DNA of 9,952 nucleotides from Candidatus Cardinium hertigii (GTDB taxonomy: Bacteria; Bacteroidota; Bacteroidia; Cytophagales_A; Amoebophilaceae). Below the pieces are notes generated by a model. It saw nothing but the letters and a program-made list of their open reading frames with translations, was not told the DNA's origin and ran no database searches. Location: contig NZ_RARA01000014.1 in assembly GCF_003788695.1 (NCBI RefSeq), positions 6,934 to 16,885 of the forward strand, given 5' to 3'. Position numbers and translations under genes: made by a program. Numbering within the stretch: the first letter of the stretch is position 1; each line of letters begins with the position of its first letter. Positions 1 through 5,404 of the stretch are shown in pieces.

Positions 1-60
1 GGCTGAATACAATTTATCTTTAATTTCCGAAATAAAATTTTCCCCTAAAAACTCTTGCAT
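1..60 (-). CDS. 5' end of an unidentified protein gene (partial)
   Basis: Reading leftward from an ATG at 58-60, the minus strand gives 20 uninterrupted codons, MQEFLGENFISEIKDKLYSA, and runs off the window. The composition (mixed charged and hydrophobic residues, no low complexity) looks like a real amphipathic N-terminus. A second in-frame ATG at 73-75 would add MIHFF, which looks less natural, and the frame stays open back to a TAA at 166-168. An exact TAnnTTTG box lies 74 bp upstream (134-141). I do not recognise the product. It could also be a chance open frame, because only 60 bases are visible. Confidence 0.45.
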   Translation of the reverse strand, partial: MQEFLGENFISEIKDKLYSA

Positions 61-133
61 AAAAAAATGTATCATACACTTTTTTATGAAATAATAAAAA
101 AAGAATTTATTCGCTAAATAAGAAGCAATGTAG

Positions 134-141
134 CAAATGTA
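134..141 (-). promoter_or_regulatory. candidate -7 box (TACATTTG) for the left-edge gene
   Basis: On the minus strand TACATTTG matches the Bacteroidota -7 consensus TAnnTTTG and lies about 74 bp before the ATG at 58-60. No TTG lies at the usual 17-23 nt upstream; the nearest is about 27-28 nt away, so the -33 part is weak. The rest of 61-195 is A/T-rich DNA in which I see nothing else. Confidence 0.25.
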
Positions 142-195
142 AAAAAAATATCCTATTCTACTTGGTTATCAATAACAGCTAAACCTTAAGTTGAC

Positions 196-245
196 GCCAT
201 TGAGTGAACGGATAAAAATATTTTTGCCACGCAAGTGAACGGATA
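196..245. repeat. two tandem copies of a MITE-like terminal sequence
   Basis: GCCATTGAGTGAACGGATA (196-214) and GCCACGCAAGTGAACGGATA (226-245) are near-identical. Both match the outer end of the palindromic element at 8427-8543, whose right end reads GGCTGCCACGCAAGTGAACAG. They are probably decayed or solo ends of that repeat family. Confidence 0.6.
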
Positions 246-250
246 TTTCT

Positions 251-279
251 TTTAAAGCTACTTTTTTTGTTTGATCATA
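251..279 (-). repeat. truncated copy of the GATC-loop hairpin module
   Basis: TTTAAAGCTAC, a T-run and GTTTGATCA match the start of the conserved module of copy B (1855 onward). The sequence stops matching after the GATCA loop, so the second stem arm is missing. It sits 5 bp from the MITE-like end at 226-245, an association repeated elsewhere in the window. Confidence 0.6.
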
Positions 280-398
280 GGTACGAAGTATCCGTTCAGT
301 CATGTGGCTTATACGTATCCGTATTCGTAAACAATTAGAAATAGGTACAAGTTCAATTATGTGGCCTATGTGTATCCGTGTTCGTCAATTAGCAATAG
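277..398. repeat. imperfect tandem duplication of about 60 bp
   Basis: Unit 1 (277-340) and unit 2 (341-398) both begin ATAGGTAC and continue through an ATGTGGCYTAT block, a GTATCCGTRTTCGT block and AATTAGMAATAG. Unit 2 is about 6-7 bp shorter. No coding frame is supported. TATCCGTTCAGTCATGTGGC within unit 1 loosely resembles the MITE-like terminus, so the units may be derived from it. Confidence 0.6.
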
Positions 399-421
399 TG
401 CAATAGTGCAATAGTGCAATA
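393..421. repeat. 8-bp tandem repeat, about 3.6 copies
   Basis: CAATAGTG occurs three times in a row (393-416), followed by a partial CAATA. It lies just outside copy A. Short arrays like this can vary in copy number by slippage; no gene is affected here. Confidence 0.8.
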
Positions 422-454
422 TTATAAAAAATGCACCATTATAAAAAATGCGCC
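421..454. repeat. 17-bp direct repeat, two copies
   Basis: ATTATAAAAAATGCACC (421-437) is followed directly by ATTATAAAAAATGCGCC (438-454). The second copy corresponds to the outer border of structured element A. The equivalent border in copy B (ATTATAAAAAACGCGCC, complement of 2044-2060) is present only once, so this looks like a local duplication of the element end. Confidence 0.75.
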
Positions 455-631
455 TTGAAAAAACTGTGGAAAGAAAAGAAAGGAAAAAAATCAAAAGAAA
501 ATCATTTTGTCTGAGCTCCGTAGGAGCGAGATTTGATTTTCGGTTTTTTTCCTTTCTTTTCAGCAGTTTTTTCACCAGCGCTTGATTTTTTTTGGCTACT
601 TTTTTTGATCAAGCAAAAAAAGTAGCTTTAA
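438..631 (+). repeat. structured repeat element, copy A
   Basis: Reading rightward, the element has three parts. First is a border, ATTATAAAAAATGCGCC. Second is a long hairpin (456-574). Its foot is TGAAAAAACTG (456-466) paired with CAGTTTTTTCA (564-574), then a perfect 18-bp purine-rich arm (473-490 with 544-561), then GAAAATCA/TGATTTTC (497-504 with 534-541), and a GCTCC-GTA-GGAGC tip (515-527). Third is a conserved module (575-631) with a 12-bp stem, GCTACTTTTTTT/AAAAAAAGTAGC, closing the loop GATCAAGC. Bases 571-631 are the exact reverse complement of 1855-1915 in copy B. It lies beyond the 3' end of the M23 gene, where it could also act as a transcription stop. No protein is encoded. It may be a small non-autonomous mobile element or a structured RNA; sequence alone does not decide. 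Confidence 0.7.
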
Positions 632-697
632 TTTCTATACCATAATAGAAAGGCTTTGCGGATGAAGAAAGGAAGTTGTTTAATTTTGCTAAAAAGT

Positions 698-1660
698 CTA
701 ATAGCAAAGTGTTTGTGTTTGATTTGCCGCTTGTTTACATACTTCATCATGTTCAGCTGCAGACAATTCTGCTGCAAAATATTGAACTGGATCCACCCGA
801 TTCCTATTTTGGAAGATTTCATAGTGCAGGTGGGGACCTGTTGAAGCACCTGAACTACCCACTGTGCCAATTTGCTGCCCCCTAACTATTTTTTGGCGTT
901 CTTTAACCGTTATGGAATACATATGAGCATAGAGTGTTTGAAATCCATTGCCATGCTCCAGTAGTAGATGATTACCTAGTCCTTTTTTATCATTTTTTAA
1001 CGATTTAACATATCCATCAGCAGCAGCATAAATAGGCGTATACATGGGAGCAGCAAAATCAACTCCTTCATGCATTTTACGTATTTTAAATATTGGATGC
1101 AAACGCATACCAAAAGATCCTGAAATTCTTTTTAAATGCTTTTTAGATAGGGGAGGGAAGGTAGGTTTAGATTTCAATGTACTGACATGTGTTTTAGCCA
1201 CTCCTAATATGTAATCGTAAGATTTTTTTTGAATGTTTAACTTACTAATGAGTTGGTCTACCTTAGACAAGGTTTGGGCAATTAACGTCTCTTTGCCTAA
1301 GTGGGCATATTTATCTACGCCTCCCATACCCGCATCACGTTCTGCAGTGGAAAGCGGATTTCTATTTAATAATACCCTGAGCGTATCTTCGCGTTCTTGT
1401 AACGCATTCAATATTTTTGTGCTGCTTTCTATTCTTCTTTGTATATCAATATAATAAGTTTTTAATTTTGTATTGTCCGCTAGTAGTTCAGCTTCTTTAG
1501 GAGAGACAAAATGACCTTTATAGTACCTGACTATGGCACTAGCTAGCACAAGCGATAAAGCTATAAAGCCACATCCACGTAAGATACATGCTAATATAGA
1601 TGTTTTTATGCTCTCATAGCTACAAGTAGCAGGGTTATAGTAGTACTTAGCCTTTCGCAT
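698..1660 (-). CDS. M23-family zinc metallopeptidase, membrane-anchored (murein endopeptidase-like)
   Basis: This 320-residue protein has a short cytosolic head, MRKAKYYYNPATCSYE, which resembles the start of many Bacteroidota M23 proteins. One membrane segment follows (about 23-46), then a helical, probably coiled-coil region (about 53-165) and a C-terminal LytM/M23 domain (about 175-297). The zinc and catalytic residues expected from LytM are visible: H197 and D201 in HEGVD, H246 in YAH, H277 and H279 in HLHYE. Such enzymes cleave peptide cross-links of peptidoglycan from the periplasmic side. Retaining an intact enzyme suggests some remaining murein or cell-division role in a reduced symbiont; that is inference. 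The ATG at 1658-1660 directly begins the conserved head. The last 23 residues are a non-conserved tail with two cysteines. The gene stands alone, between inverted structured repeats, with its own promoter. Substrate specificity cannot be read from sequence, and loss of activity is not indicated. Confidence 0.9.
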   Translation of the reverse strand: MRKAKYYYNPATCSYESIKTSILACILRGCGFIALSLVLASAIVRYYKGHFVSPKEAELLADNTKLKTYYIDIQRRIESSTKILNALQEREDTLRVLLNRNPLSTAERDAGMGGVDKYAHLGKETLIAQTLSKVDQLISKLNIQKKSYDYILGVAKTHVSTLKSKPTFPPLSKKHLKRISGSFGMRLHPIFKIRKMHEGVDFAAPMYTPIYAAADGYVKSLKNDKKGLGNHLLLEHGNGFQTLYAHMYSITVKERQKIVRGQQIGTVGSSGASTGPHLHYEIFQNRNRVDPVQYFAAELSAAEHDEVCKQAANQTQTLCY

Positions 1661-1685
1661 AAAATGTATATAATCATATATATAA

Positions 1686-1709
1686 AATAGGGACCTATAG
1701 GTCCCTATT
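1686..1709. promoter_or_regulatory. perfect 24-bp palindrome at the M23 gene start region
   Basis: AATAGGGACCTA and its exact complement TAGGTCCCTATT adjoin without a spacer, 25 bp before the M23 ATG. The palindrome directly abuts the -7 box at 1710-1717, so transcription would start inside or beside it. It could be a repressor operator overlapping the start site, or a stem at the 5' end of the mRNA. Read leftward it is followed by TTATATATATG, which is only a weak T-tract, so a terminator is a less likely alternative. Confidence 0.6.
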
Positions 1710-1740
1710 CAAATCTACTAATTTTAGGCTTAATAGGCAA
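1710..1740 (-). promoter_or_regulatory. Bacteroidota-type promoter for the M23 gene
   Basis: On the minus strand TTG (1738-1740), a 20-nt gap and TAGATTTG (1710-1717) match the -33 TTG / -7 TAnnTTTG architecture known for the Bacteroidota primary sigma factor. The ATG follows about 50 nt downstream. This is the best promoter match in the window. Confidence 0.5.
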
Positions 1741-1776
1741 CTGTTATATCAAAAATTGTGGCTTATTCAGAAAATA

Positions 1777-1840
1777 TGTGTCCGTTTACTTGCGTGGTAG
1801 CCATATTTTATAGATTATTGATGATTTTATCCATTTTTTA
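1777..1840 (+). repeat. left half of the MITE-like element
   Basis: From TGTCCGTTTACTTGCGTGG through the CATATTTTATAGATTATTG block to GATTTTATC this matches the left half of the complete copy at 8427-8543 with few differences. It then departs from it, and the conserved module of copy B starts about 15 bp further on. The right half is absent, so this is a truncated or interrupted copy. Confidence 0.75.
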
Positions 1841-1854
1841 AAAAACTGTTTATT

Positions 1855-2060
1855 TTAAAGCTACTTTTTTTGCTTGATCAAAAAAAGTAGCCAAAAAAAA
1901 TCAAGCGCTGGTGAACAAAGCTGTTAAAAATTCAGTCTGAAAGCTGAAAATCAGAACTCGCCCAGGCCTGTAGCCTAGGGCTCAAACAGGCTGATTTTCT
2001 ACTACCTTTCAGACTGAATTTTTCTAATCACAGCTTTGTTCAAGGCGCGTTTTTTATAAT
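1855..2060 (-). repeat. structured repeat element, copy B (inverted relative to A)
   Basis: Read on the minus strand it has the same order as copy A: border ATTATAAAAAACGCGCC, long hairpin (2042-1912), conserved GATC-loop module (1915-1855). The foot is TGAACAAAGCTGT (1912-1924) paired with ACAGCTTTGTTCA (2030-2042). A perfect 18-bp arm follows (1926-1943 with 2006-2023), whose sequence is unrelated to the arm in A, then the shared GAAAATCAG/CTGATTTTC pair (1946-1954 with 1991-1999) and a GC-rich tip (1960-1981). The 61 bases 1855-1915 are identical, in reverse complement, to 571-631. It lies beyond the 3' end of dnaK and may stop its transcripts. No protein is encoded. Confidence 0.7.
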
Positions 2061-2091
2061 CTTGCAATAATGCAAGCCATACAAAACGCGC
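2045..2091 (-). terminator. stem-loop downstream of dnaK (possible terminator)
   Basis: GCGCGTTTT (2045-2053) pairs with AAAACGCGC (2083-2091). Inside it sits a second small hairpin, CTTGCA-ATAA-TGCAAG (2061-2076). It starts 38 bp past the dnaK stop. There is no clear U-tract after it on the minus strand, so terminator function is uncertain. It overlaps the outer border of structured element B. Confidence 0.4.
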
Positions 2092-2128
2092 ATGTGAGCA
2101 AATACCTCTTAACGGGTAACATGGGAAG

Positions 2129-4048
2129 TTATTTTACCTCTTCAAATTCAGCATCTGCCACATTGTCTTCCCCTTCGCCCGTTTTTCCTTGTTCTTGCGT
2201 AGTGGCATTTGGCGTTGCTTGAGCGGTCTGAGCTTTTTGATAAACTTGCGTCATTATCTCACTCCAAACCTTCTGTAAGGATTGCAATTCCTTATCTATT
2301 GTAGCAAAATCTTTTTCCGCATGCGCTTTTTTTAAGCTTGCCAAAGCAGGTTCTACATTTTTCTTATCTCCCTCCTCAATTTTATCACCCAATTCTTTGA
2401 GTTGTTTCTCTATTTCAAATATTAAAGACTCGGCTTGATTGATTTTATCTATTTGCTCCCTTTCTGTTTTGTCTGCAGCTGCGTTTATTTCTGCTTCCTC
2501 CTTCATACGTTTGATTTCATTTTCCGTTAACCCAGACGAAGCTTCGATGCGAATTTTCTGCTCTTTTCCAGTGCCTCTATCTTTTGCAGAAACATGTAAT
2601 ATGCCATTAGCGTCTACATCAAAAGCGACCTCTATTTGCGGACCGCCTTTGGGAGCGGCTGGTATATCAGATAAGTGAAACTGGCCAATGGTACGGTTAT
2701 GCTTTGCCATCGGTCTATTGCCTTGTAGCACATGTACCATAACTGAAGATTGATTATCTGTAGCGGTAGAAAAAACTTCAGATTTTCTAGTTGGAATAGT
2801 AGTATTTGCCTCGATTAATTTAGTAAACACACCCCCTAATGTTTCAATACCTAACGAAAGTGGAATTACATCAAGCAGAAGAATATCTTTTACTTCTCCA
2901 GTTAATACACCACCTTGAATCGCAGCTCCTATGGCCACAACTTCATCAGGATTTACCCCTTTTGAAGGTTTTTTACCAAAAAAGCGTTCTACTTCTTCTT
3001 GTATTTTTGGTATACGAGTGGATCCACCTACTAAAATAACTTCATTAATCTTATTACATGGATTAGCCATATCACCAAAAGCATCTTTTAAAGCTTGCTC
3101 ACAAGGCCCTAATGTACGTTTAACCAATGGATCAACCAATTGTTCAAATTGTGCCCTAGATAATTGTTTTACTAAATGTTTAGGGACGCCATCAATAGCC
3201 GTAATGTAGGGCAAATTAATCTCTGTAGTGGTTGCACTAGAGAGCTCAATCTTTGCTTTTTCTGCTGCTTCTCTTAGACGCTGTAGAGCCGTTGGATCTT
3301 TTCTTAAGTCTACACGCTCTTCTTTTTGAAAATTATCTGCAAGCCAATCAGTTATTTTTTGATCAAAATCATCTCCACCTAGATGAATATCTCCGTTAGT
3401 TGATTTGACCTCAAAAACGCCATCACCTAACTCCAGAATTGAAATATCAAAAGTACCACCTCCTAGGTCAAATACCGCAATGGTTATATCTTTATTTTGC
3501 TTGTCTAGGCCGTAAGCTAAAGCAGCAGCAGTAGGTTCATTAATAATGCGTTTTACGGTAAGGCCAGCTATTTCTCCTGCTTCTTTAGTGGCTTGCCGTT
3601 CTGCATCATTAAAATAAGCAGGTACCGTAATAACAGCTTCTGTAACAGTAGTACCTAAATAATCTTCTGCAGCACTTTTCATCTTTTGCAAGATAATAGC
3701 TGAAATTTCTTGAGGCGTATACAGTCGATCACCTATTCGTACCCGAACGGTATTGTTACTCCCGGGTTCTATTTTGTAAGCCACCTCTTTGATTTCGTTT
3801 GCAACGCTACTGTAACTTTTACCCATAAAACGTTTAATGGAGCTTATGGTATTGTGCGGATTTATAATCGCCTGCCGTTTAGCAGGATCGCCTACTTTAC
3901 GCTCACCCTGCCCATTGTTTAAAAAGGCTACTACAGATGGCGTAGTTCTTTTTCCTTCGTTGTTCGCAATGATCACTGGCTCATTTCCTTCCATGACCGC
4001 TACACAGGAATTTGTTGTTCCTAAATCAATTCCAATTATTTTTCCCAT
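2129..4048 (-). CDS. dnaK: molecular chaperone DnaK (Hsp70)
   Basis: The 639-residue protein is full length for bacterial DnaK. It uses ATP hydrolysis to bind and release exposed hydrophobic stretches of client proteins in the cytosol, working with DnaJ and GrpE. The three Hsp70 signatures are visible: IDLGTTNS (7-14), [14 protein letters not shown] (192-205, with the phosphate-contacting T199) and [14 protein letters not shown] (337-350). K72 in IKRFMG is the likely catalytic lysine. The interdomain linker DILLLDV is at 388-394, the substrate-binding domain at about 395-505, the helical lid to about 605 and a disordered Q/T-rich tail ending EFEEVK. The ATG at 4046-4048 gives the canonical [14 protein letters not shown] start. 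grpE and dnaJ are not adjacent, so the gene appears monocistronic. Two tandem palindromes lie 47-71 bp upstream; no exact TAnnTTTG box is present in the first 250 bp. Confidence 0.98.
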   Translation of the reverse strand: MGKIIGIDLGTTNSCVAVMEGNEPVIIANNEGKRTTPSVVAFLNNGQGERKVGDPAKRQAIINPHNTISSIKRFMGKSYSSVANEIKEVAYKIEPGSNNTVRVRIGDRLYTPQEISAIILQKMKSAAEDYLGTTVTEAVITVPAYFNDAERQATKEAGEIAGLTVKRIINEPTAAALAYGLDKQNKDITIAVFDLGGGTFDISILELGDGVFEVKSTNGDIHLGGDDFDQKITDWLADNFQKEERVDLRKDPTALQRLREAAEKAKIELSSATTTEINLPYITAIDGVPKHLVKQLSRAQFEQLVDPLVKRTLGPCEQALKDAFGDMANPCNKINEVILVGGSTRIPKIQEEVERFFGKKPSKGVNPDEVVAIGAAIQGGVLTGEVKDILLLDVIPLSLGIETLGGVFTKLIEANTTIPTRKSEVFSTATDNQSSVMVHVLQGNRPMAKHNRTIGQFHLSDIPAAPKGGPQIEVAFDVDANGILHVSAKDRGTGKEQKIRIEASSGLTENEIKRMKEEAEINAAADKTEREQIDKINQAESLIFEIEKQLKELGDKIEEGDKKNVEPALASLKKAHAEKDFATIDKELQSLQKVWSEIMTQVYQKAQTAQATPNATTQEQGKTGEGEDNVADAEFEEVK

Positions 4049-4094
4049 TTCTATTTCGTTTGAATTGTATTGATATTTTTTCCTCTATTTTCTA

Positions 4095-4119
4095 TGTACA
4101 GTACGCTATGTACAGTACA
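4095..4119. promoter_or_regulatory. tandem palindromic sites upstream of dnaK
   Basis: TGTACAGTACG (4095-4105) and TGTACAGTACA (4109-4119) are copies of an 11-base palindrome, TGTAC-A-GTACA, repeated at 14 bp within a 14-bp tandem repeat (CTATGTACAGTAC, 4092-4119). They lie 47-71 bp before the dnaK ATG. The position suits an operator or a start-site-proximal control element. The regulator is unknown, and the sequence is not the CIRCE element of HrcA. Confidence 0.4.
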
Positions 4120-4142
4120 GAGGGATTTAATAATTTATTATT

Positions 4143-4191
4143 AAGTTGATATAAAGTCCTTATAACTTATTATAAAGTTAATACAAAGTCC
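4143..4191. repeat. short direct repeat, period 32 bp
   Basis: AAGTTGATATAAAGTCC (4143-4159) and AAGTTAATACAAAGTCC (4175-4191) differ at two positions and are spaced exactly 32 bp apart, about three helical turns, upstream of dnaK. They may be a decayed duplication or paired protein-binding sites. Confidence 0.45.
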
Positions 4192-4218
4192 ATGCCAAAT
4201 TGGGCACACCTAGGAAGC

Positions 4219-4235
4219 TATGTCATTTTGACATA
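4219..4235. promoter_or_regulatory. operator-like palindrome TATGTCA-TTT-TGACATA
   Basis: Perfect 7-bp arms separated by TTT, about 170 bp upstream of dnaK and more than 350 bp past the ferritin stop. The form is typical of a dimeric repressor or activator site, but no regulator can be named. Confidence 0.3.
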
Positions 4236-4295
4236 ATTGATCAAAAAATATATTTTCATCTTCCGATATAAGGAAAATAACAGGCCTTTATACAA

Positions 4296-4314
4296 GGAGG
4301 AGGGGAGGGGAGGG
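4296..4314 (+). other. G-rich run with quadruplex potential
   Basis: GGAGGAGGGGAGGGGAGGG stands out in A/T-rich DNA. It has at least four G-tracts, but only three of them are three or more bases long, so a two-layer quadruplex is the realistic limit. It also resembles an over-extended Shine-Dalgarno sequence, but no start codon with an open frame follows it. Confidence 0.35.
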
Positions 4315-4323
4315 AAAATATTG

Positions 4324-4516
4324 TATCCTTCACTTGCGTGGCAGAAATGTTTTTAAATTAATTATTTAATTACTAAATTATTCGTTACTTTTTTTGATCA
4401 AGCAAAAAAAGTAGCTTTAAAAGAAGTAGTTTTAAAAAAATGGACATCAATTATTAATTATTAGCCATTTTCTGTAATCTATATAAAATATGGCTGCCAT
4501 GCAGGTGAACAGACAC
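4324..4516. repeat. MITE-like element interrupted by a GATC-loop hairpin
   Basis: The left end, CTTCACTTGCGTGGCAG (4327-4343), and the right half, ATCAATTATTAATTATTAGC through TATGGCTGCCATGCAGGTGAACAG (4446-4514), match the complete copy at 8427-8543. Between them lie about 100 bp of unrelated A/T-rich sequence containing a conserved GATC-loop hairpin (4384-4420: GTTACTTTTTTT, loop GATCAAGC, AAAAAAAGTAGC). One mismatch weakens the hairpin stem. The arrangement suggests that the hairpin module went into, or replaced the centre of, a MITE copy. It lies about 80 bp past the ferritin stop. Confidence 0.6.
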
Positions 4517-4593
4517 CTTAATATGTAAAATATCTGTATATCAATATTAAATATATATTTAGAACAAAAACTCAAAAATCTATTATTGGGTGC

Positions 4594-5130
4594 TTATACA
4601 GATTTCCCATTTGCAGCAAAGCCAATAGCTTTATCAATTTCGTAGAGTCCGATGCCTTCTTGAGGAATGAGGTCAAATAAGTCTAAATTTCTTCTGGCTG
4701 TAGCCTCTTCTTCTATCTGTTCTGTAACAAACCATTGTAAAAATCCAAAGGTAGCAAACGACTTATGCACTAAACAATAATCTACTAAGGTATGAATAGC
4801 TTTGGTAGTATGCATTTCATTTTGTAATGCTTGCAGAAAAACTTCTTTTAATGAAGAAAAAGTATCCAATATTCCTGTTGTAGTTTTGGGAGCTAATGCA
4901 TGGCCGCCAGCATTATTTACATAATGCATAATTTTAAGCATATGATGCCTTTCTTCTTCAGATTGCTTATATAAAAAGGAGGCTGCATACATATATTTTT
5001 GCGCATCGGCCCATGAAGCCATTGCTAAATATTGGACTGATGCATTATATTCCACCTCAATTTGTGCTTGCAGTAACACTAGAACGTCCTCACCTAAGAT
5101 ACATTTTAATTTTTTATCATTCATATTCAA
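4594..5130 (-). CDS. ferritin (FtnA-type, non-haem iron storage)
   Basis: The 178-residue protein resembles E. coli FtnA along its length; landmarks are the EVEYNAS, SEEERHHM and FLQWFVTEQIEEE segments. All dinuclear ferroxidase ligands have counterparts: E27, E60, H63, E105, E137, Q138 and E141. Such proteins assemble into 24-subunit shells that oxidise Fe2+ and store Fe3+ as mineral, limiting iron-driven oxidative damage. No bacterioferritin haem-binding methionine pattern is evident. About ten extra residues precede the first helix compared with E. coli FtnA. The ATG at 5128-5130 is used; another ATG two codons later would make no practical difference. The gene diverges from the nucleotide translocase gene across a spacer of about 270 bp and has repeat DNA at its 3' end, so it is probably a single-gene unit. 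A candidate -7 box lies 112 bp upstream. Iron-dependent control is plausible but no Fur-like box is recognised. Confidence 0.95.
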   Translation of the reverse strand: MNMNDKKLKCILGEDVLVLLQAQIEVEYNASVQYLAMASWADAQKYMYAASFLYKQSEEERHHMLKIMHYVNNAGGHALAPKTTTGILDTFSSLKEVFLQALQNEMHTTKAIHTLVDYCLVHKSFATFGFLQWFVTEQIEEEATARRNLDLFDLIPQEGIGLYEIDKAIGFAANGKSV

Positions 5131-5241
5131 TATAATATTTATTTAAATGGTTTTCTTTTTTGAGTTTGTCATATGCACCCTACATGACAAGATCAAGTCC
5201 TGTATATCTGCTATTGGGTTGCAGCATATCATGCGCTATTA

Positions 5242-5249
5242 CAAACCTA
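5242..5249 (-). promoter_or_regulatory. candidate -7 box (TAGGTTTG) for the ferritin gene
   Basis: TAGGTTTG on the minus strand matches TAnnTTTG, about 112 bp before the ferritin ATG. The upstream -33 position has only TTTC. A second match, TATTTTTG (5330-5337), is farther away. Either could be chance in A/T-rich DNA. Confidence 0.3.
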
Positions 5250-5355
5250 TGTTAGCCATAAACAGAAACGACTCGGCAAGCATACAATAAAAAATATTTG
5301 TGTTTATTTTAATTTGTAGGGTAGCCATACAAAAATATCTATATATTTCATTACA

Positions 5356-5389
5356 TTGCATTTAATTTTATAAAAGTAATGTATTTTTG
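5356..5389 (+). promoter_or_regulatory. candidate promoter of the translocase gene
   Basis: TTG (5356-5358), a 23-nt gap and TATTTTTG (5382-5389) fit the -33/-7 pattern at the long limit of the spacing. If it is used, transcription would begin around 5395 and leave about a 10-nt leader before the ATG at 5405. That would exclude the TTG at 5387 as the start codon. Confidence 0.3.
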
Positions 5390-5404
5390 GCCTATTTACC
5401 ACTT

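Noticed and set aside
393..454. Possible CRISPR-like array
   Set aside because: The units are 8 bp and 17 bp without spacers; these are simple tandem repeats, and no cas genes are present.
366..575. Minus-strand open frame of 69 codons in the left spacer
   Set aside because: It runs through tandem repeats and the long hairpin of element A, has a low-complexity translation (K-rich, then F/L-rich), and shows no family resemblance.
656..885. Short open frames on both strands over the 3' end of the M23 gene
   Set aside because: They lie antisense to, or in another frame of, the well-supported M23 domain, including its HLHYE motif.
2439..4073. Several plus-strand open frames opposite dnaK
   Set aside because: They are antisense to a full-length, highly conserved DnaK and have no recognisable domains.
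4049..4300. Standard TTG/TAnnTTTG promoter for dnaK
   Set aside because: Only imperfect matches (such as TAACTTTA after a 15-nt gap from TTTG) are present; not good enough to annotate.
5131..5386. tRNA or small RNA in the ferritin-translocase spacer
   Set aside because: No cloverleaf, T-loop motif or strong stem-loop could be made out by eye.
5387..5404. TTG at 5387 as start of the translocase, adding MAYLPL
   Set aside because: It overlaps a plausible -7 box (TATTTTTG), uses a rarer start codon, and the ATG six codons later already leaves a family-typical leader. It is not excluded.
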